Source of the DNA: Peribacillus simplex
GTDB lineage: Bacteria; Bacillota; Bacilli; Bacillales; DSM-1321
Assembly (NCBI RefSeq): GCF_900156045.1
Contig: NZ_FTMX01000005.1
Location: 1 to 64,000 of the forward strand
Reading direction: 5' to 3'
DNA length: 64,000 nucleotides
Below the pieces are notes generated by a model. It searched no databases and was not told where the DNA came from. It worked only from the letters and a program-made list of their open reading frames with translations. Position 1 is the stretch's first letter. Each line of letters starts with the position of its first letter. Positions 40,912-50,626 of this stretch are shown piece by piece. Made by a program: the position numbers and the translations under genes.

Positions 40912-42279
40912 ATGGCTAAAATTAATACGACCGAGGTAATTAGCAACAGTAAGTTCAATCGCTTTCATTTTGGATTGCTGGCATGGTGTTTTATCATTAT
41001 CCTTTTTGATGGCTATGACCTCGTCGTTTACGGTACGGTCGTCCCGGTATTGACGGAGGAGTGGAACCTTTCTTCCGTGGAAGCGGGGGCCATGGGGAGC
41101 TATGGACTATTTGGAATGATGTTCGGGGCCATTTTCTTTGGTACATTAGCAGATCGGATTGGCAGAAAAAATGTAATCGCTGTTTCTCTGATTTTATTTA
41201 GTTTATTTACACTATTATGTGGATTTGCGAACACGCCTACCATGTTTTCGACTTTCCGATTTCTAGCCGGATTAGGGCTAGGGGGAATCATGCCGAACGT
41301 CATTGCCTTATTGACGGATTATGCACCGAAAACGATGCGGAGCATGGTCGTTTCAATCGTTTTGTGCGGTTACTCATTCGGGGGGATGCTTGCCCCGATA
41401 CTGGGTATCTTGCTTATGCCTTCACTAGGCTGGGAATCAATATTCTGGTTTGCAGGAATACCATTGTTATTTTTACCCTTCATGATGAAGCGTTTACCAG
41501 AGGCATCGACGCATCTGATCAGAATTGGCAGAAAAGAAGAATTGATCAGGATTTTATCCAAGGTCAGTCCGGAGAGTAAATTCGACATCAAGGACGAAAT
41601 TGAGGAAGTGAAAAAAACAGATACGAATATGCCGATTATTGGATTATTCAAGGATTCCCGTGCACTAAGCACACTGATGTTCTGGATCGCCTTTTTCATG
41701 TGCCTATTGATGGTATATGGATTGAATACATGGCTACCAAAGTTAATGATCGAGGCAGGGTATGCGCTGAATTCAAGCTTAGGTTTCTTGATCGTTCTTC
41801 AAGGGGGCGCAATCGTTGGCACACTTATTATCGCTAAACTATGTGATCGTTATGGATCCAAGAAAATGCTTGTGCCGATGTATGCGCTTGGGGCAGTCAG
41901 TTTGACCCTATTGGGAATGGGCGGAAGCTCCTTTGTGATCTACACTTTGGTAGCGGTTGCAGGAGCCTGTACCATTGGTGCCCAAAATCTTGTACAAGCC
42001 TATGTTTCCCAGTACTATCCACCAAATATTAGATCTACGGCATTAGGGGTCGCATCTGGAATCGGAAGGATCGGCGGTATGCTCGGACCAATACTCGGCG
42101 GATTCCTATTATCCATCTCGCTGCCCATCCAAATGAATTTCATCGCCTTTGCTATTCCGGGTCTCATTGCCGCCGTTGCTTTATCATTCGTTCCAGCGAA
42201 AATGGCTTATTATAAACATGACCATTCGGAACCAACTGAAGAAATGGTGGTAGAGTCCAATAAAATGAACATCTTGTAA
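40912..42279 (+). CDS. MFS transporter, aromatic acid:H+ symporter (AAHS) type
   Basis: A 455-aa membrane protein with 12 predicted spans. FDGYDLVVYGTVVPVL in helix 1, GTLADRIGRKN in the first cytoplasmic loop and GLGLGGIMPNVIALLTDYAP are signatures of the PcaK/BenK/AAHS group, which takes up benzoate-like acids. GAGGAG precedes the ATG. A cre-like site lies upstream. The gene is the first of two similar transporters 0.7 kb apart, separated by a small membrane gene; no catabolic genes are nearby. Confidence 0.85.
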   Translation: MAKINTTEVISNSKFNRFHFGLLAWCFIIILFDGYDLVVYGTVVPVLTEEWNLSSVEAGAMGSYGLFGMMFGAIFFGTLADRIGRKNVIAVSLILFSLFTLLCGFANTPTMFSTFRFLAGLGLGGIMPNVIALLTDYAPKTMRSMVVSIVLCGYSFGGMLAPILGILLMPSLGWESIFWFAGIPLLFLPFMMKRLPEASTHLIRIGRKEELIRILSKVSPESKFDIKDEIEEVKKTDTNMPIIGLFKDSRALSTLMFWIAFFMCLLMVYGLNTWLPKLMIEAGYALNSSLGFLIVLQGGAIVGTLIIAKLCDRYGSKKMLVPMYALGAVSLTLLGMGGSSFVIYTLVAVAGACTIGAQNLVQAYVSQYYPPNIRSTALGVASGIGRIGGMLGPILGGFLLSISLPIQMNFIAFAIPGLIAAVALSFVPAKMAYYKHDHSEPTEEMVVESNKMNIL

Positions 42280-42283
42280 AATT

Positions 42284-42338
42284 AAATGCATGAAATGCAT
42301 TGCAGGGATACCTCCGCAATCATTTCATGCATATTTGT
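42284..42338 (+). terminator. long terminator hairpin
   Basis: AATGCATGAAATG and its complement, extended by ATTGC/GCAAT, form a long stem ending in ATTTGTTTTAT. Confidence 0.8.
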
Positions 42339-42593
42339 TTTATTGGCCTTTTTTGACGTAGTAATGGATCTATATGAAAAGGGAAAATTGAAAAGAATTA
42401 GCGGAAAGATTTTCCGGGAATTGTTTGGCTTGACCAATTCTTGAGAAAAGTTGCTTAAATGTTCATAATTTCGCAATACGAGTCACTCTTATAGATAAAG
42501 AATAAATGTTAGAATGATGGTACGGATAATTAATTCCTCCTTAAATGGAGCGAACTAGAAAAAATAATCTCATCTTTTGTGAGGAGTCTTACT

Positions 42594-42782
42594 TTGAAAA
42601 TTTTAAAACATGTAATTTTTTGGTTAAGCATTATAGGGACATTATTCTCTATGATTTATTTCTTTGTAGCGGACATTCCGTTATATGTTAAATTATTAGG
42701 CGGAGCCATCATCCTTTATCTTGGTTATGATCTTATAACAGAATCAAGGAAAAGAAAGCGTAAAGAAGCCTTGGACGCATAA
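42594..42782 (+). CDS. small two-span membrane protein
   Basis: A 62-aa protein with TTG start at 42594 following GAGGAGT. Two hydrophobic segments (VIFWLSIIGTLFSMIYFFVA and VKLLGGAIILYLGYDLI) and a basic tail (RKRKRKEA). An upstream GTG would overlap the ribosome binding site. No family is recognised. It sits between the two MFS genes but has its own terminator. Confidence 0.6.
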   Translation: MKILKHVIFWLSIIGTLFSMIYFFVADIPLYVKLLGGAIILYLGYDLITESRKRKRKEALDA

Positions 42783-42796
42783 TCCTATACTCGTTA

Positions 42797-42826
42797 AAAG
42801 CCCTCTTATCAAAGAGGGCTTTTTTT
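42797..42826 (+). terminator. terminator of the small membrane gene
   Basis: AAAGCCCTCT / AGAGGGCTTT stem followed by seven Ts. Confidence 0.9.
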
Positions 42827-43022
42827 GTTGATTAATATGGCTAAATGACTTTGATTATTGACAATATTCTAAAAATTAAGTTAATATATAGTGAACTTAG
42901 TTCTATATATGTATAAATTTCTTTGTAACAACATTATCATGTGTCATGAAATGTAGGTTCAACCAAAAAAAGGAACATTCTTAGGACTATGTCAAAAGGA
43001 AAAGCAGAAAGAGGGGAAGGAA

Positions 43023-44366
43023 ATGCGCACGATCCAAGTGCCTGAAATGATTGATGAACAAAAATTTAACCGCTTTCATTTTCAGATTTTATTATGTTGT
43101 ATCTTTATCATCATCTGTGACGGGTATGATATGTTCATGCTTGGGACGATACTCCCAGCTTTGATGGCGGAGTGGAGGATAACTGCTGTAGAGGCAGGGT
43201 TATTCAGCAGCTATGCATTGTTTGGAATGATGATAGGAGCGTTGGTCTTTGGACCGCTGGCTGATAAATTCGGCAGAAAGAAAGTCATTTTGTTTTGTAC
43301 GGTCATTTTTTCCGTATTTACATTTACATCAGGTTTTGCTGATGAGCCAACTTCTTTTGGATTACAGCGTTTCATTGCAGGACTAGGCCTGGGAGGAGTC
43401 ATGCCGAACCTAATAGCAATCATTACTGAATATGCTCCTAAAAAACTTAGAAGTACCCTGGTCGCGATCATGTTCAGCGGGCACGCTCTAGGGGGAGTTG
43501 TCGCATCAATGGGAGCGATGTATCTGATTCCGAACTTTGGTTGGCGGGCAGTGGTTTGGCTCGGGGCACTCCCATTAATCTTCATGCCCATATTATATAA
43601 ATTGTTGCCAGAGTCGATAAATTATTTATTGACAAAAAACAAAAAAAGCAAATTGGTGGATGTCCTGAATCAAGTGAATGTAGACGGGCAATACACAATA
43701 AATGACGATTATGTCCTGCAGGAGCAACTCAAAAGTGAAATGAAAGGGTTTCCAGTTAAACAGTTGTTCAAAAATGGGAGGACTTTAAGCACCCTCATGT
43801 TCTGGATTGCATTTTTCATGTGTTTGTTTGTAATGTATGGTTTGAGTACATGGCTTCCAAAGATCATGGGAGGGGCAGGATACGAATTAGGTTCAAGCCT
43901 GACATTCTTAGTCGTATTGAACCTCGGAGCAGTATTTGGAGCAATCATTGGAGGGAAGCTTGCAGACAGATATGGTTCCAAGAGGATTCTGGTAACTTTT
44001 TTGGTCATTGGATTCATTACGCTCACGATGCTGAGCTTCAAGCCAAGCATGATCATGCTTTATATACTGATTGCCATTGCAGGAGGTACGACAACAGGTA
44101 CACAAATCGTAACGAATGCATATGTATCCCAGTATTATCCGAATGAAATCCGTTCTACAGGTGTCGGCTGGGCATTGGGCATCGGCAGAATTGGCGGAAT
44201 ACTCGCTCCTACTTTCTGCGGGATCCTGCTTGATATGAAGTTGTCATTGCAAGTCAATTTTTTAGCCTTTGCCATACCATGCATCATTGCGGCAGCGGCG
44301 ATTTGGTTCATTCAGGATAATTTCAGCAACATGACTGCAATCAGGCAGGAAAAGAAATTGATATAA
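43023..44366 (+). CDS. second MFS transporter, AAHS type
   Basis: A 447-aa, 12-span paralogue of the transporter at 40912 (shared KFNRFHF start, DGYDMFMLGTILPALMAEW, GPLADKFGRKK, GLGLGGVMPNLIAIITEYAP). It probably imports a related aromatic or cyclic acid. The pair appears to be an old duplication, because identity is clear but spread over the whole length. GGGGAAGG lies before the ATG. The MITE at 44417 follows it. Confidence 0.85.
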   Translation: MRTIQVPEMIDEQKFNRFHFQILLCCIFIIICDGYDMFMLGTILPALMAEWRITAVEAGLFSSYALFGMMIGALVFGPLADKFGRKKVILFCTVIFSVFTFTSGFADEPTSFGLQRFIAGLGLGGVMPNLIAIITEYAPKKLRSTLVAIMFSGHALGGVVASMGAMYLIPNFGWRAVVWLGALPLIFMPILYKLLPESINYLLTKNKKSKLVDVLNQVNVDGQYTINDDYVLQEQLKSEMKGFPVKQLFKNGRTLSTLMFWIAFFMCLFVMYGLSTWLPKIMGGAGYELGSSLTFLVVLNLGAVFGAIIGGKLADRYGSKRILVTFLVIGFITLTMLSFKPSMIMLYILIAIAGGTTTGTQIVTNAYVSQYYPNEIRSTGVGWALGIGRIGGILAPTFCGILLDMKLSLQVNFLAFAIPCIIAAAAIWFIQDNFSNMTAIRQEKKLI

Positions 44367-44416
44367 AGTACACCAATGCTGAATCATTGCAAGTGGAGAA
44401 TTTGGTAATAGAAATT

Positions 44417-44632
44417 GGCTCTTTTCGTAAAGATTGTTGTTTTTAAAAATAAACGATTTACGGTTGATTGGAGCGCAGGTGCGCGACTCCTGCGGGAGCA
44501 GCGGGACAGGTGAGACCCCACAGGCGTTTACGCCGAGGAGGCTCACCGCCCGCCCCGCGGAAAGCGAGCATCTGGAGGGGAAATCAACCACACCGCTTAC
44601 TTGGTAAATAGCAACAAAGTATGCGAAAACAG
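44417..44632 (+). mobile_element. MITE-like repeat, copy 1
   Basis: 216 bp beginning GGCTCTTTTCG and ending CGAAAACAG, nearly identical to the copies at 57669 and 63547. Terminal inverted repeats follow GGCTnTTTTCGnAnA then TTGTTG. The GC-rich core is flanked by TTGATTGGAGC and AAATCAACC. The final CC of the end is missing in this copy. There is no coding capacity. Confidence 0.8.
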
Positions 44633-44637
44633 AACTT

Positions 44638-44660
44638 AAAGGGCCTTATGCCCTTTAATT
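44638..44660. terminator. short bidirectional terminator
   Basis: AAAGGGC / GCCCTTT stem between the MITE and the convergent YnfA gene. Confidence 0.55.
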
Positions 44661-44663
44661 TAT

Positions 44664-44990
44664 TTAGTGTCTAGGGCCCCAAATAATGACTGAAACCCCT
44701 ACCAAACAGATTCCAGCACCAATCCAATCATATAAATCAGGGGTCTTCTTATCGATGCCCCATCCCCATAAAACCGATAAAACAATGAAAACCCCGCCAT
44801 ATGCAGCATAGACACGTCCAAAGGTAGGGAACGTTTGGAAAGTTGCAATGATGCCGTATAGCACCAATCCGAAACCACCGGCTAAACCCAGGTAAATGGA
44901 TTTACCTTCTCTTAACCAGAGCCAAATTAGGTAACCGCCACCAATTTCCGCTAGGCCAGCCATAATGAAAATTAAAGTAGTAACCAACAT
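44664..44990 (-). CDS. YnfA family (UPF0060) membrane protein
   Basis: A 108-aa protein with four membrane spans and the UPF0060 hallmarks [33 protein letters not shown] and [20 protein letters not shown]. The family is related to small multidrug transporters and is proposed to export toxic cations or dyes. It is monocistronic and convergent with the second MFS gene. Confidence 0.88.
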   Translation of the reverse strand: MLVTTLIFIMAGLAEIGGGYLIWLWLREGKSIYLGLAGGFGLVLYGIIATFQTFPTFGRVYAAYGGVFIVLSVLWGWGIDKKTPDLYDWIGAGICLVGVSVIIWGPRH

Positions 44991-45266
44991 CTATATATAC
45001 CTCGCTTCCTCGTTGAAATTTTATCATATATGTCCTGTAAATGATCATGCTTCAACAAAGTTCTAACATAATGAAAGTTATTATTGGAGCTACATCTTGT
45101 TTCTTCATTAAAGACGCATAGTTATGAAGGAGTTTGTGCAGTTCTAGTGACCTTCTATATTTTTTAAGATAGAAGTTAAAAAATTATTGATAAACGTTTA
45201 AGTAGGATCTATTAAAATATATATGGCTGAATATTCTGACTTTTCATTGACTTTTTATAACGTTAT
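44991..45266. other. intergenic region
   Basis: About 275 bp, AT-rich, no gene or strong hairpin seen; it contains the promoter of the YnfA gene and possibly that of the amidohydrolase operon. Confidence 0.4.
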
Positions 45267-45458
45267 GTGTATCATTCACTAAGAAGTGGTACTGACGTTA
45301 TGATGAGTTATTGTCAATGTCGTAAAAATAAATTCAATATAAAAGAAGGAGGAAATGAAATAGCGGAAAGGTTATTACCTATAGTGGAAGGGTGTATTCG
45401 CGTGATTACTGATGAGTGGGTTATAAACTATTATCGAAAGAGACAAGAGAAAATTTAA
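45267..45458 (+). CDS. doubtful small ORF upstream of the amidohydrolase
   Basis: An open frame of 63 codons without a good ribosome binding site at its first ATG. A strong AAGGAGG at about 45345-45352 is followed by ATG AAA TAG, or in this frame by ATA GCG GAA, so a 32-residue product starting at a rare ATA is conceivable (AERLLPIVEGCIRVITDEWV follows). It may be a gene remnant. Confidence 0.25.
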   Translation: MYHSLRSGTDVMMSYCQCRKNKFNIKEGGNEIAERLLPIVEGCIRVITDEWVINYYRKRQEKI

Positions 45459-45521
45459 CACTTTAATGTTACTTCTTTTATCTCTATTAATTCTAAATAG
45501 CTCTTTAAAGGAGGCATTTTT

Positions 45522-47186
45522 ATGGTTCATGTGGATCTCTTGATAACGAACGCAAACGTTTTGACATTAGATAAAAAAAGTCGTATTGGAGGTTCTGTAG
45601 CAGTAAGTAATGGAATCATCATCGGAATCTGGACTGAATTGGAACCTTCTCGCGCGTCCATTGAATATTCCAACCGGACACAAGTTATCAATTTAAAAGG
45701 CGCAACATTGCTTCCTGGCTTTATCGACACCCACAACCATTTATTGATGTATTCCCAGTTTCGAAAACAAGCAAACTGCAGCTCACCCCTTAATCAAAAT
45801 ATTGAAGATATACAAGCCCGCATTCTTTCTATGGCTAATCAAACTGAAAAAGAGAATTGGATTTTAGGTTTTGGGTATGATGATACTCTTTTAAAAGAAC
45901 AAAGGCATCCAACCCGGGCTGAATTGGATGCAGTCGTACCAGAACATCCCGTTTTTATCAGGCATGTTTCCGCACACTTCGGTGTGGTAAACTCTGCAGC
46001 TCTTAAAATTGCAGGTATTGATGAAACTGTTTTGGACCCTCCTGGTGGACATCTAGGCCGGGATCGTTCAGGGCGACTGAATGGTATTTTATATGAGCTG
46101 CCTGCCATGAATTTGGTGGAAACGAAGATCCCGGCACCGTCTTTGGATTTATTGGTTTCACTATTAAGCGAAGGCTCGAAGGATTACTTAGAAAAAGGCA
46201 TCACTACAAATACTGATGCCGGTGTAGGGTTGAATATGGGCATAGTTGAACTGGAAGCACATCTTCAGGCAATGGCAGAAAGAAAAAATCCATTGCGTAT
46301 GCAATTAATGGTCATGCACAATCTCCTACGGGAAGGAAATGAATTAGGAAAATATACAGCTAGTGAACTCAATATGGAGATTATTGAAAAATCATATGGT
46401 CGTGCCCGTCTGGATAGCGCTAAGTTGTTTCAAGATGGGTCAATTCAAGGATTAACAGCAGCATTACGGCATACATACCATTGTAACCCTAAAGTTTCCG
46501 GTGAATTAATACATGATCAAAAAGAATTCAATGAAGAAGTTCTTGATTTAAATAAAAGGGGTTTTCGCATAACGACACATGGAAATGGAGACAGGGCCAT
46601 TGGCTCCATTTTAGATGCTTATGAATTCGCATTGAAAAAAAATCCACGCGAGGATCACCGCTATCGAATTGAACATTTGCAAACCGTGACTAAATACGAT
46701 TTAGAACGAATGAAAAAGCTTGGCGTAGCAGGTTCATTTTTCATTAATCACGTTTATTATTGGGGGGATAGGCATAAAAAAATGTTTCTTGGACCTGAAA
46801 GAGCCAACGTAATGAACCCCTTAAGAGACGCGCTTCAAAATAACTTACTATTTACTTTGCATTCCGACTGTCCAGTAACACCCATCTCACCATTATTTTC
46901 AGTTTGGGCTGCAGTTAATCGCATTACAATGGGAGGGGAAGTATTAGGAGCTGAACAAGGGATAGACGTAGAAAGTGCACTGAGGTCAATGACGATATGG
47001 GGTGCCGAACTTAATTTTGATGAAAAGGATACCGGAAGTATTGAAATTGGAAAGAAAGCGGACTTTGTTATTCTTTCAGAAGATCCATTGAAGGTCGACC
47101 CATTAGAAATTAAGGATATTCCGGTACTTGCCACCATTGTGGATGGTCAAGTTGTTTACCAAAAGGATTGGAGTTTAATATGTTGA
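45522..47186 (+). CDS. amidohydrolase family protein (YtcJ-like)
   Basis: A 554-aa metal-dependent hydrolase of the amidohydrolase-3 group. LPGFIDTHNHLLM gives the HxH metal site. GFRITTHGNGDRAI and RIEHLQTV give later metal ligands, and FTLHSDCPVTPISP the catalytic Asp region. The C-terminal small beta domain ends in KKADFVILSEDPL. It is cytoplasmic; the family hydrolyses amides, N-formyl or cyclic imide compounds. AAAGGAGG is 8 nt before the ATG. DUF3311 and symporter genes follow on the same strand, so uptake and hydrolysis of one substrate are probably linked. Confidence 0.85.
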   Translation: MVHVDLLITNANVLTLDKKSRIGGSVAVSNGIIIGIWTELEPSRASIEYSNRTQVINLKGATLLPGFIDTHNHLLMYSQFRKQANCSSPLNQNIEDIQARILSMANQTEKENWILGFGYDDTLLKEQRHPTRAELDAVVPEHPVFIRHVSAHFGVVNSAALKIAGIDETVLDPPGGHLGRDRSGRLNGILYELPAMNLVETKIPAPSLDLLVSLLSEGSKDYLEKGITTNTDAGVGLNMGIVELEAHLQAMAERKNPLRMQLMVMHNLLREGNELGKYTASELNMEIIEKSYGRARLDSAKLFQDGSIQGLTAALRHTYHCNPKVSGELIHDQKEFNEEVLDLNKRGFRITTHGNGDRAIGSILDAYEFALKKNPREDHRYRIEHLQTVTKYDLERMKKLGVAGSFFINHVYYWGDRHKKMFLGPERANVMNPLRDALQNNLLFTLHSDCPVTPISPLFSVWAAVNRITMGGEVLGAEQGIDVESALRSMTIWGAELNFDEKDTGSIEIGKKADFVILSEDPLKVDPLEIKDIPVLATIVDGQVVYQKDWSLIC

Positions 47187-47275
47187 ACCTAAGTCGTTAA
47201 AAAATACTTCCCACTTAGCAAAGTATGTGATAGGAAATCGCATACTTAAAAATCTAAGGAAAGGTGGAGAGAATT

Positions 47276-47497
47276 ATGCCTCGCCGAAAATTAGCTGGTA
47301 TATTCATAGGTGTAATAATTCCGTTTATTTCCATTATCGGCATCGTCCCTTTTATTGCGAAACTTGATTTTAGTGTACTGGGAATACCCATCCTTTATTT
47401 TTGGGTGTTTATGTGGTTTCCACTAACTACCCTTTGTCTTTGTATATCTTGGCATATTTATGATCGTCATCAATATAAAAATGAAAAGATGGGGTAG
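47276..47497 (+). CDS. DUF3311 small membrane protein
   Basis: A 73-aa protein with two membrane spans (LAGIFIGVIIPFISIIGIVP and ILYFWVFMWFPLTTLCLCIS) and the short basic tail of DUF3311 proteins. These are regularly encoded directly upstream of sodium:solute symporters and are thought to be small accessory subunits. The start is the ATG at 47276 with GGAGAG upstream. The symporter begins 17 bp after the stop. Confidence 0.8.
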   Translation: MPRRKLAGIFIGVIIPFISIIGIVPFIAKLDFSVLGIPILYFWVFMWFPLTTLCLCISWHIYDRHQYKNEKMG

Positions 47498-47514
47498 ATA
47501 AGGAGGAATGGATA

Positions 47515-48981
47515 ATGGCGGCGATTGTGTTTGGATCTATTATACTTTTATCAATAGGAATCGCATTGAACAGTCGAGGTGGAAGAGGGAAAATTGGTGT
47601 TGAGGAATATTTGGTAGGAGGCAGATCATTCAGTGGAATATTGCTATTCTTCCTCGCAGTAGGTGAAATATATAGTATAGGAACGATGATTGGATTTCCT
47701 GGAGGAATATACGCCAAAGGTCCGGGATATGGCATCTGGTTTCTAGGTTATATACTTCTTGCTTACCCCATTGGATATTATATGGCCCCTTTAATGTGGA
47801 GAGCTGGGAAAAGGTATGGAGCAATGACTCTTCCGGATATATTCAAAGGGCATTACTCCCATAGAGGGTTGGAACTAGTAGTGGCAATTTCAGCATTGCT
47901 CTTCATGATCCCTTGGGGACAGTTGCAATTTGAGGGACTCGTCGTTGCGCTTGATGCCCTAGGTTTTAATTTATCCCCAACACTGTCAGTCATTGTTTCA
48001 GGGTGTTTAGCATTTATTTATATATCGATTTCTGGTGTGAAAGCTCCAGCACTCATTTCTATCCTTAAAGATATAATTATGCTTCTAGCGATCATAATCA
48101 CTGGGTTAGTGGTTATAAAAGAAATTAATGGAGTATCAAACCTATTCAATTTGGCGAAGCAACATGGGGCGATGGTTACGATAGACAAATCAGAAGATGT
48201 CGTTTTTAGTATGACCACCATATTTTTTCAATCATTAGCCTTCTATTGCATGCCGATCATCGTTTCTGTCGTATTTACTAGTAAGTCAGAAGGAACGATT
48301 AAGCGAACTCAAAGATTCATGCCATTGTACATGTTGATGTATCCTTTTCTCATACTAGCTTCATATTTTGCTCTTGTTTCAATACCTAATTTAGAAAATC
48401 CCAACCATGCCTTCATGGCAACGGTTACAAGCATCCTTCCTCCTTGGGCAGTCGGTTTGGTAGCTGCTGGGGCAGCTCTTTCAGGTATTTTAGTACTTGC
48501 TGTAACTAGTTTGGCAGTTGGAGGTCTAGTTTCCAGGAATTTATTAAGTAATGTTCCTGAAAAATCTCAGAGAAAATGGGTCCAAATTATTGTTCTTCTC
48601 TATCTGTTGTGTTCGATGGGGTTAACATTGTTGGCGCCAAGCTTGATGCTGAATTTGATTAATACAGCATATTATGGATTTGGGCAATTCCTGCCTGGAC
48701 TATTATCGATTTTCTTTTTCCGATCCATAAGACCTGCAGGTATTGCAGCAGGCCTAATTGCAGGGGATCTGTTCGCCATATGTATGCATTTAGCACAGGT
48801 GAATTTCTTGAATATTAATATTGGCTTAATTGCTTTATTGATCAACTTCACAGTTACTTATTCAATTAGTATGTATTTGAAAAGAAAACAGAAAGCTCAG
48901 ACCACTTTTGAAGAACCGATTGCCTACAAAAGCATTGAAGTAGAAGAAGCCTATTCAAAAAACTCTGTCATTGTCGATTAA
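47515..48981 (+). CDS. sodium:solute symporter family transporter
   Basis: A 488-aa SSS-family (LeuT-fold) transporter with 13 or so spans. EEYLVGGRSFSGILLFFLAV, GFPGGIYAKGPGYGIWFLGY and MTLPDIFKGHYSHRGLE are typical of the PanF-like subgroup. It should co-import an organic solute with sodium; the partner amidohydrolase suggests an amide or cyclic compound. The tail is hydrophilic. AAGGAGG precedes the ATG. It is the last gene of the operon. Confidence 0.85.
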   Translation: MAAIVFGSIILLSIGIALNSRGGRGKIGVEEYLVGGRSFSGILLFFLAVGEIYSIGTMIGFPGGIYAKGPGYGIWFLGYILLAYPIGYYMAPLMWRAGKRYGAMTLPDIFKGHYSHRGLELVVAISALLFMIPWGQLQFEGLVVALDALGFNLSPTLSVIVSGCLAFIYISISGVKAPALISILKDIIMLLAIIITGLVVIKEINGVSNLFNLAKQHGAMVTIDKSEDVVFSMTTIFFQSLAFYCMPIIVSVVFTSKSEGTIKRTQRFMPLYMLMYPFLILASYFALVSIPNLENPNHAFMATVTSILPPWAVGLVAAGAALSGILVLAVTSLAVGGLVSRNLLSNVPEKSQRKWVQIIVLLYLLCSMGLTLLAPSLMLNLINTAYYGFGQFLPGLLSIFFFRSIRPAGIAAGLIAGDLFAICMHLAQVNFLNINIGLIALLINFTVTYSISMYLKRKQKAQTTFEEPIAYKSIEVEEAYSKNSVIVD

Positions 48982-49346
48982 TAATTATATTTTCTTACGA
49001 TATGATGCATTCAGATTTAATTCAACCATACATTATTGTAATAGGCTTTTACTTGAATTGCACAAAATGCATCCATATCCCTCAGTATAATTTCAAGCTA
49101 TATGAAAAATGGGTGTATTGTTAATCATGATAAACGGGTATCCATTTTTCTCCTGTGTACAACAAATGAAACCAACAAAAGAGGCTTTAACATGTAAACA
49201 CCACCTTGTTGTTTTTTAACATTTCAAATACGTAAAATATCCCAAAAAAGACCTGGATTTTTCAACTCTAACTTGGATTGCAAAACAGATGCAAAGGGTA
49301 CTATACCTAAATAGGAATATAGTAATCTAGTTGAGGAGTTGCAGCC
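48982..49346. other. intergenic region
   Basis: 365 bp without a gene. A GAAAAATGG / CCATTTTTC inverted repeat lies around 49102-49150 and may end the symporter transcript; the remainder is AT-rich. Confidence 0.4.
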
Positions 49347-50294
49347 ATGAAATCCCGAACATTTGCATACATGTTAGCGCTATTTCATTCAAGTATTGTC
49401 GGCCTATCTTTTTTATTTACGAAAATGGCGATTGCAGAATCGAATCCGCTTGATACTTTGGCTTTCCGATTCACGGTTTCTTTTGTCATCATTTTATTCC
49501 TGGTCGCGGTTAAAGTCATTAAGGTGAACTATTCCTGGGGCTCGGTTAAAAACCTGATCCCGCTATCCTTGTTGTTCCCAACTTTTTTCTTTGCCTTTCA
49601 AACTTTTGGACTTAAATATTCGCAATCCACCGATGCTGGAATTCTGTCTGCCGTCACCCCAATTCTAACATTGGTGATAGCTGGATATTTCCTGAAAGAG
49701 AAAACCTCTTTATATCAAAAGCTTTCGATTGTTTTGTCGGTGATTGGTGTCATTTTTATTTTTGTGATGAAAGGGAGCACGATCGATTTTTCCGACATGC
49801 TTGGGATGCTGTTGATTTTGCTATCCTGCATTGCGACTGCCTGTTACACAACGATGACCCGTTCACTTGCCAAGGACCATACACCAGGTGAAATGTCCTT
49901 TTTCATGATGGGAACAGGCTTTGTCATATTTAACGTGGCTTCGCTCTTGACACACTTAAAACAAGGATCGATGGCGGAATTCTTTACACCATGGTCGAGC
50001 ATGGAATTCATCAGTTCCATTTTGTATTTGGGAATATTGGCTTCGTTGGTCACTTCGTTATTATCCAATACGATTTTATCTAAAATCAAAGCGTCCCAAA
50101 TGAGTGTGTTTGCTAATTTCTCCACAGTTGTCACGATAACGGCAGGAGCTCTCATTCTAAATGAAAAGATGACCATCTACGATATTTTGGGGTCGATACT
50201 AATCATTTTAGGTGTAATAGGCACGAATTATTTTAGTGTGAAGAAAGAGCCTTCAATAAAAGTGAATCTGGAATATAATGAAGGGAAAATGTGA
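49347..50294 (+). CDS. EamA/DMT-family transporter
   Basis: A 315-aa protein with ten predicted spans in two EamA repeats (first repeat SIVGLSFLFTKMAIAESNPL; second repeat around DMLGMLLILLSCIATACYTT). FGLKYSQSTDAGILSAVTPI and AGALILNEKMTIYDILGSI are typical motifs. The family exports amino acids, metabolites or drugs. GAGGAG lies 9 nt before the ATG. It stands alone between two terminators. Confidence 0.85.
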   Translation: MKSRTFAYMLALFHSSIVGLSFLFTKMAIAESNPLDTLAFRFTVSFVIILFLVAVKVIKVNYSWGSVKNLIPLSLLFPTFFFAFQTFGLKYSQSTDAGILSAVTPILTLVIAGYFLKEKTSLYQKLSIVLSVIGVIFIFVMKGSTIDFSDMLGMLLILLSCIATACYTTMTRSLAKDHTPGEMSFFMMGTGFVIFNVASLLTHLKQGSMAEFFTPWSSMEFISSILYLGILASLVTSLLSNTILSKIKASQMSVFANFSTVVTITAGALILNEKMTIYDILGSILIILGVIGTNYFSVKKEPSIKVNLEYNEGKM

Positions 50295-50300
50295 ATGAAA

Positions 50301-50328
50301 ATGGTCCGTCCCATTAGGGATGGACCAT
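50301..50328 (+). terminator. first hairpin after the EamA gene
   Basis: ATGGTCC / GGACCAT stem extended by CC/GG, no T-run; probably part of a double terminator. Confidence 0.5.
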
Positions 50329-50332
50329 TCAG

Positions 50333-50375
50333 ACTGTAGACAAACTGAAAATCGGGTTGTCTACAGTTTTTTTTA
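50333..50375 (+). terminator. terminator of the EamA gene
   Basis: ACTGTAGACAA / TTGTCTACAGT perfect 11-bp stem followed by eight Ts. Confidence 0.9.
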
Positions 50376-50394
50376 TCGCTTGTACAATTTAGTC

Positions 50395-50487
50395 GTTGAT
50401 TTCCGCTCCAGGCATTCGCTTTACGCGGGGGCCCTCACTTGGACGCCCTTTTCTATGCAGGAGTCTTGCACACCCGCTCCGATAAAA
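50395..50487 (-). repeat. short degenerate copy of the MITE-like repeat core
   Basis: GTTGATTTCCGCTCCAGG through CACCCGCTCCGATAAAAC, inverse orientation and internally deleted relative to the full copies. Confidence 0.65.
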
Positions 50488-50626
50488 CATAGGTATACCC
50501 TTTCTTTAAATAGAAAAGAACTTTAGGTTTTAAAGATAGTGCTTTGGGTCAGTTGGTTCGGGAACATCATTTGATGAAGAAACGTTTACCGACTCCCTTT
50601 TTTTATACAAACTGAATGGCGTCTTT

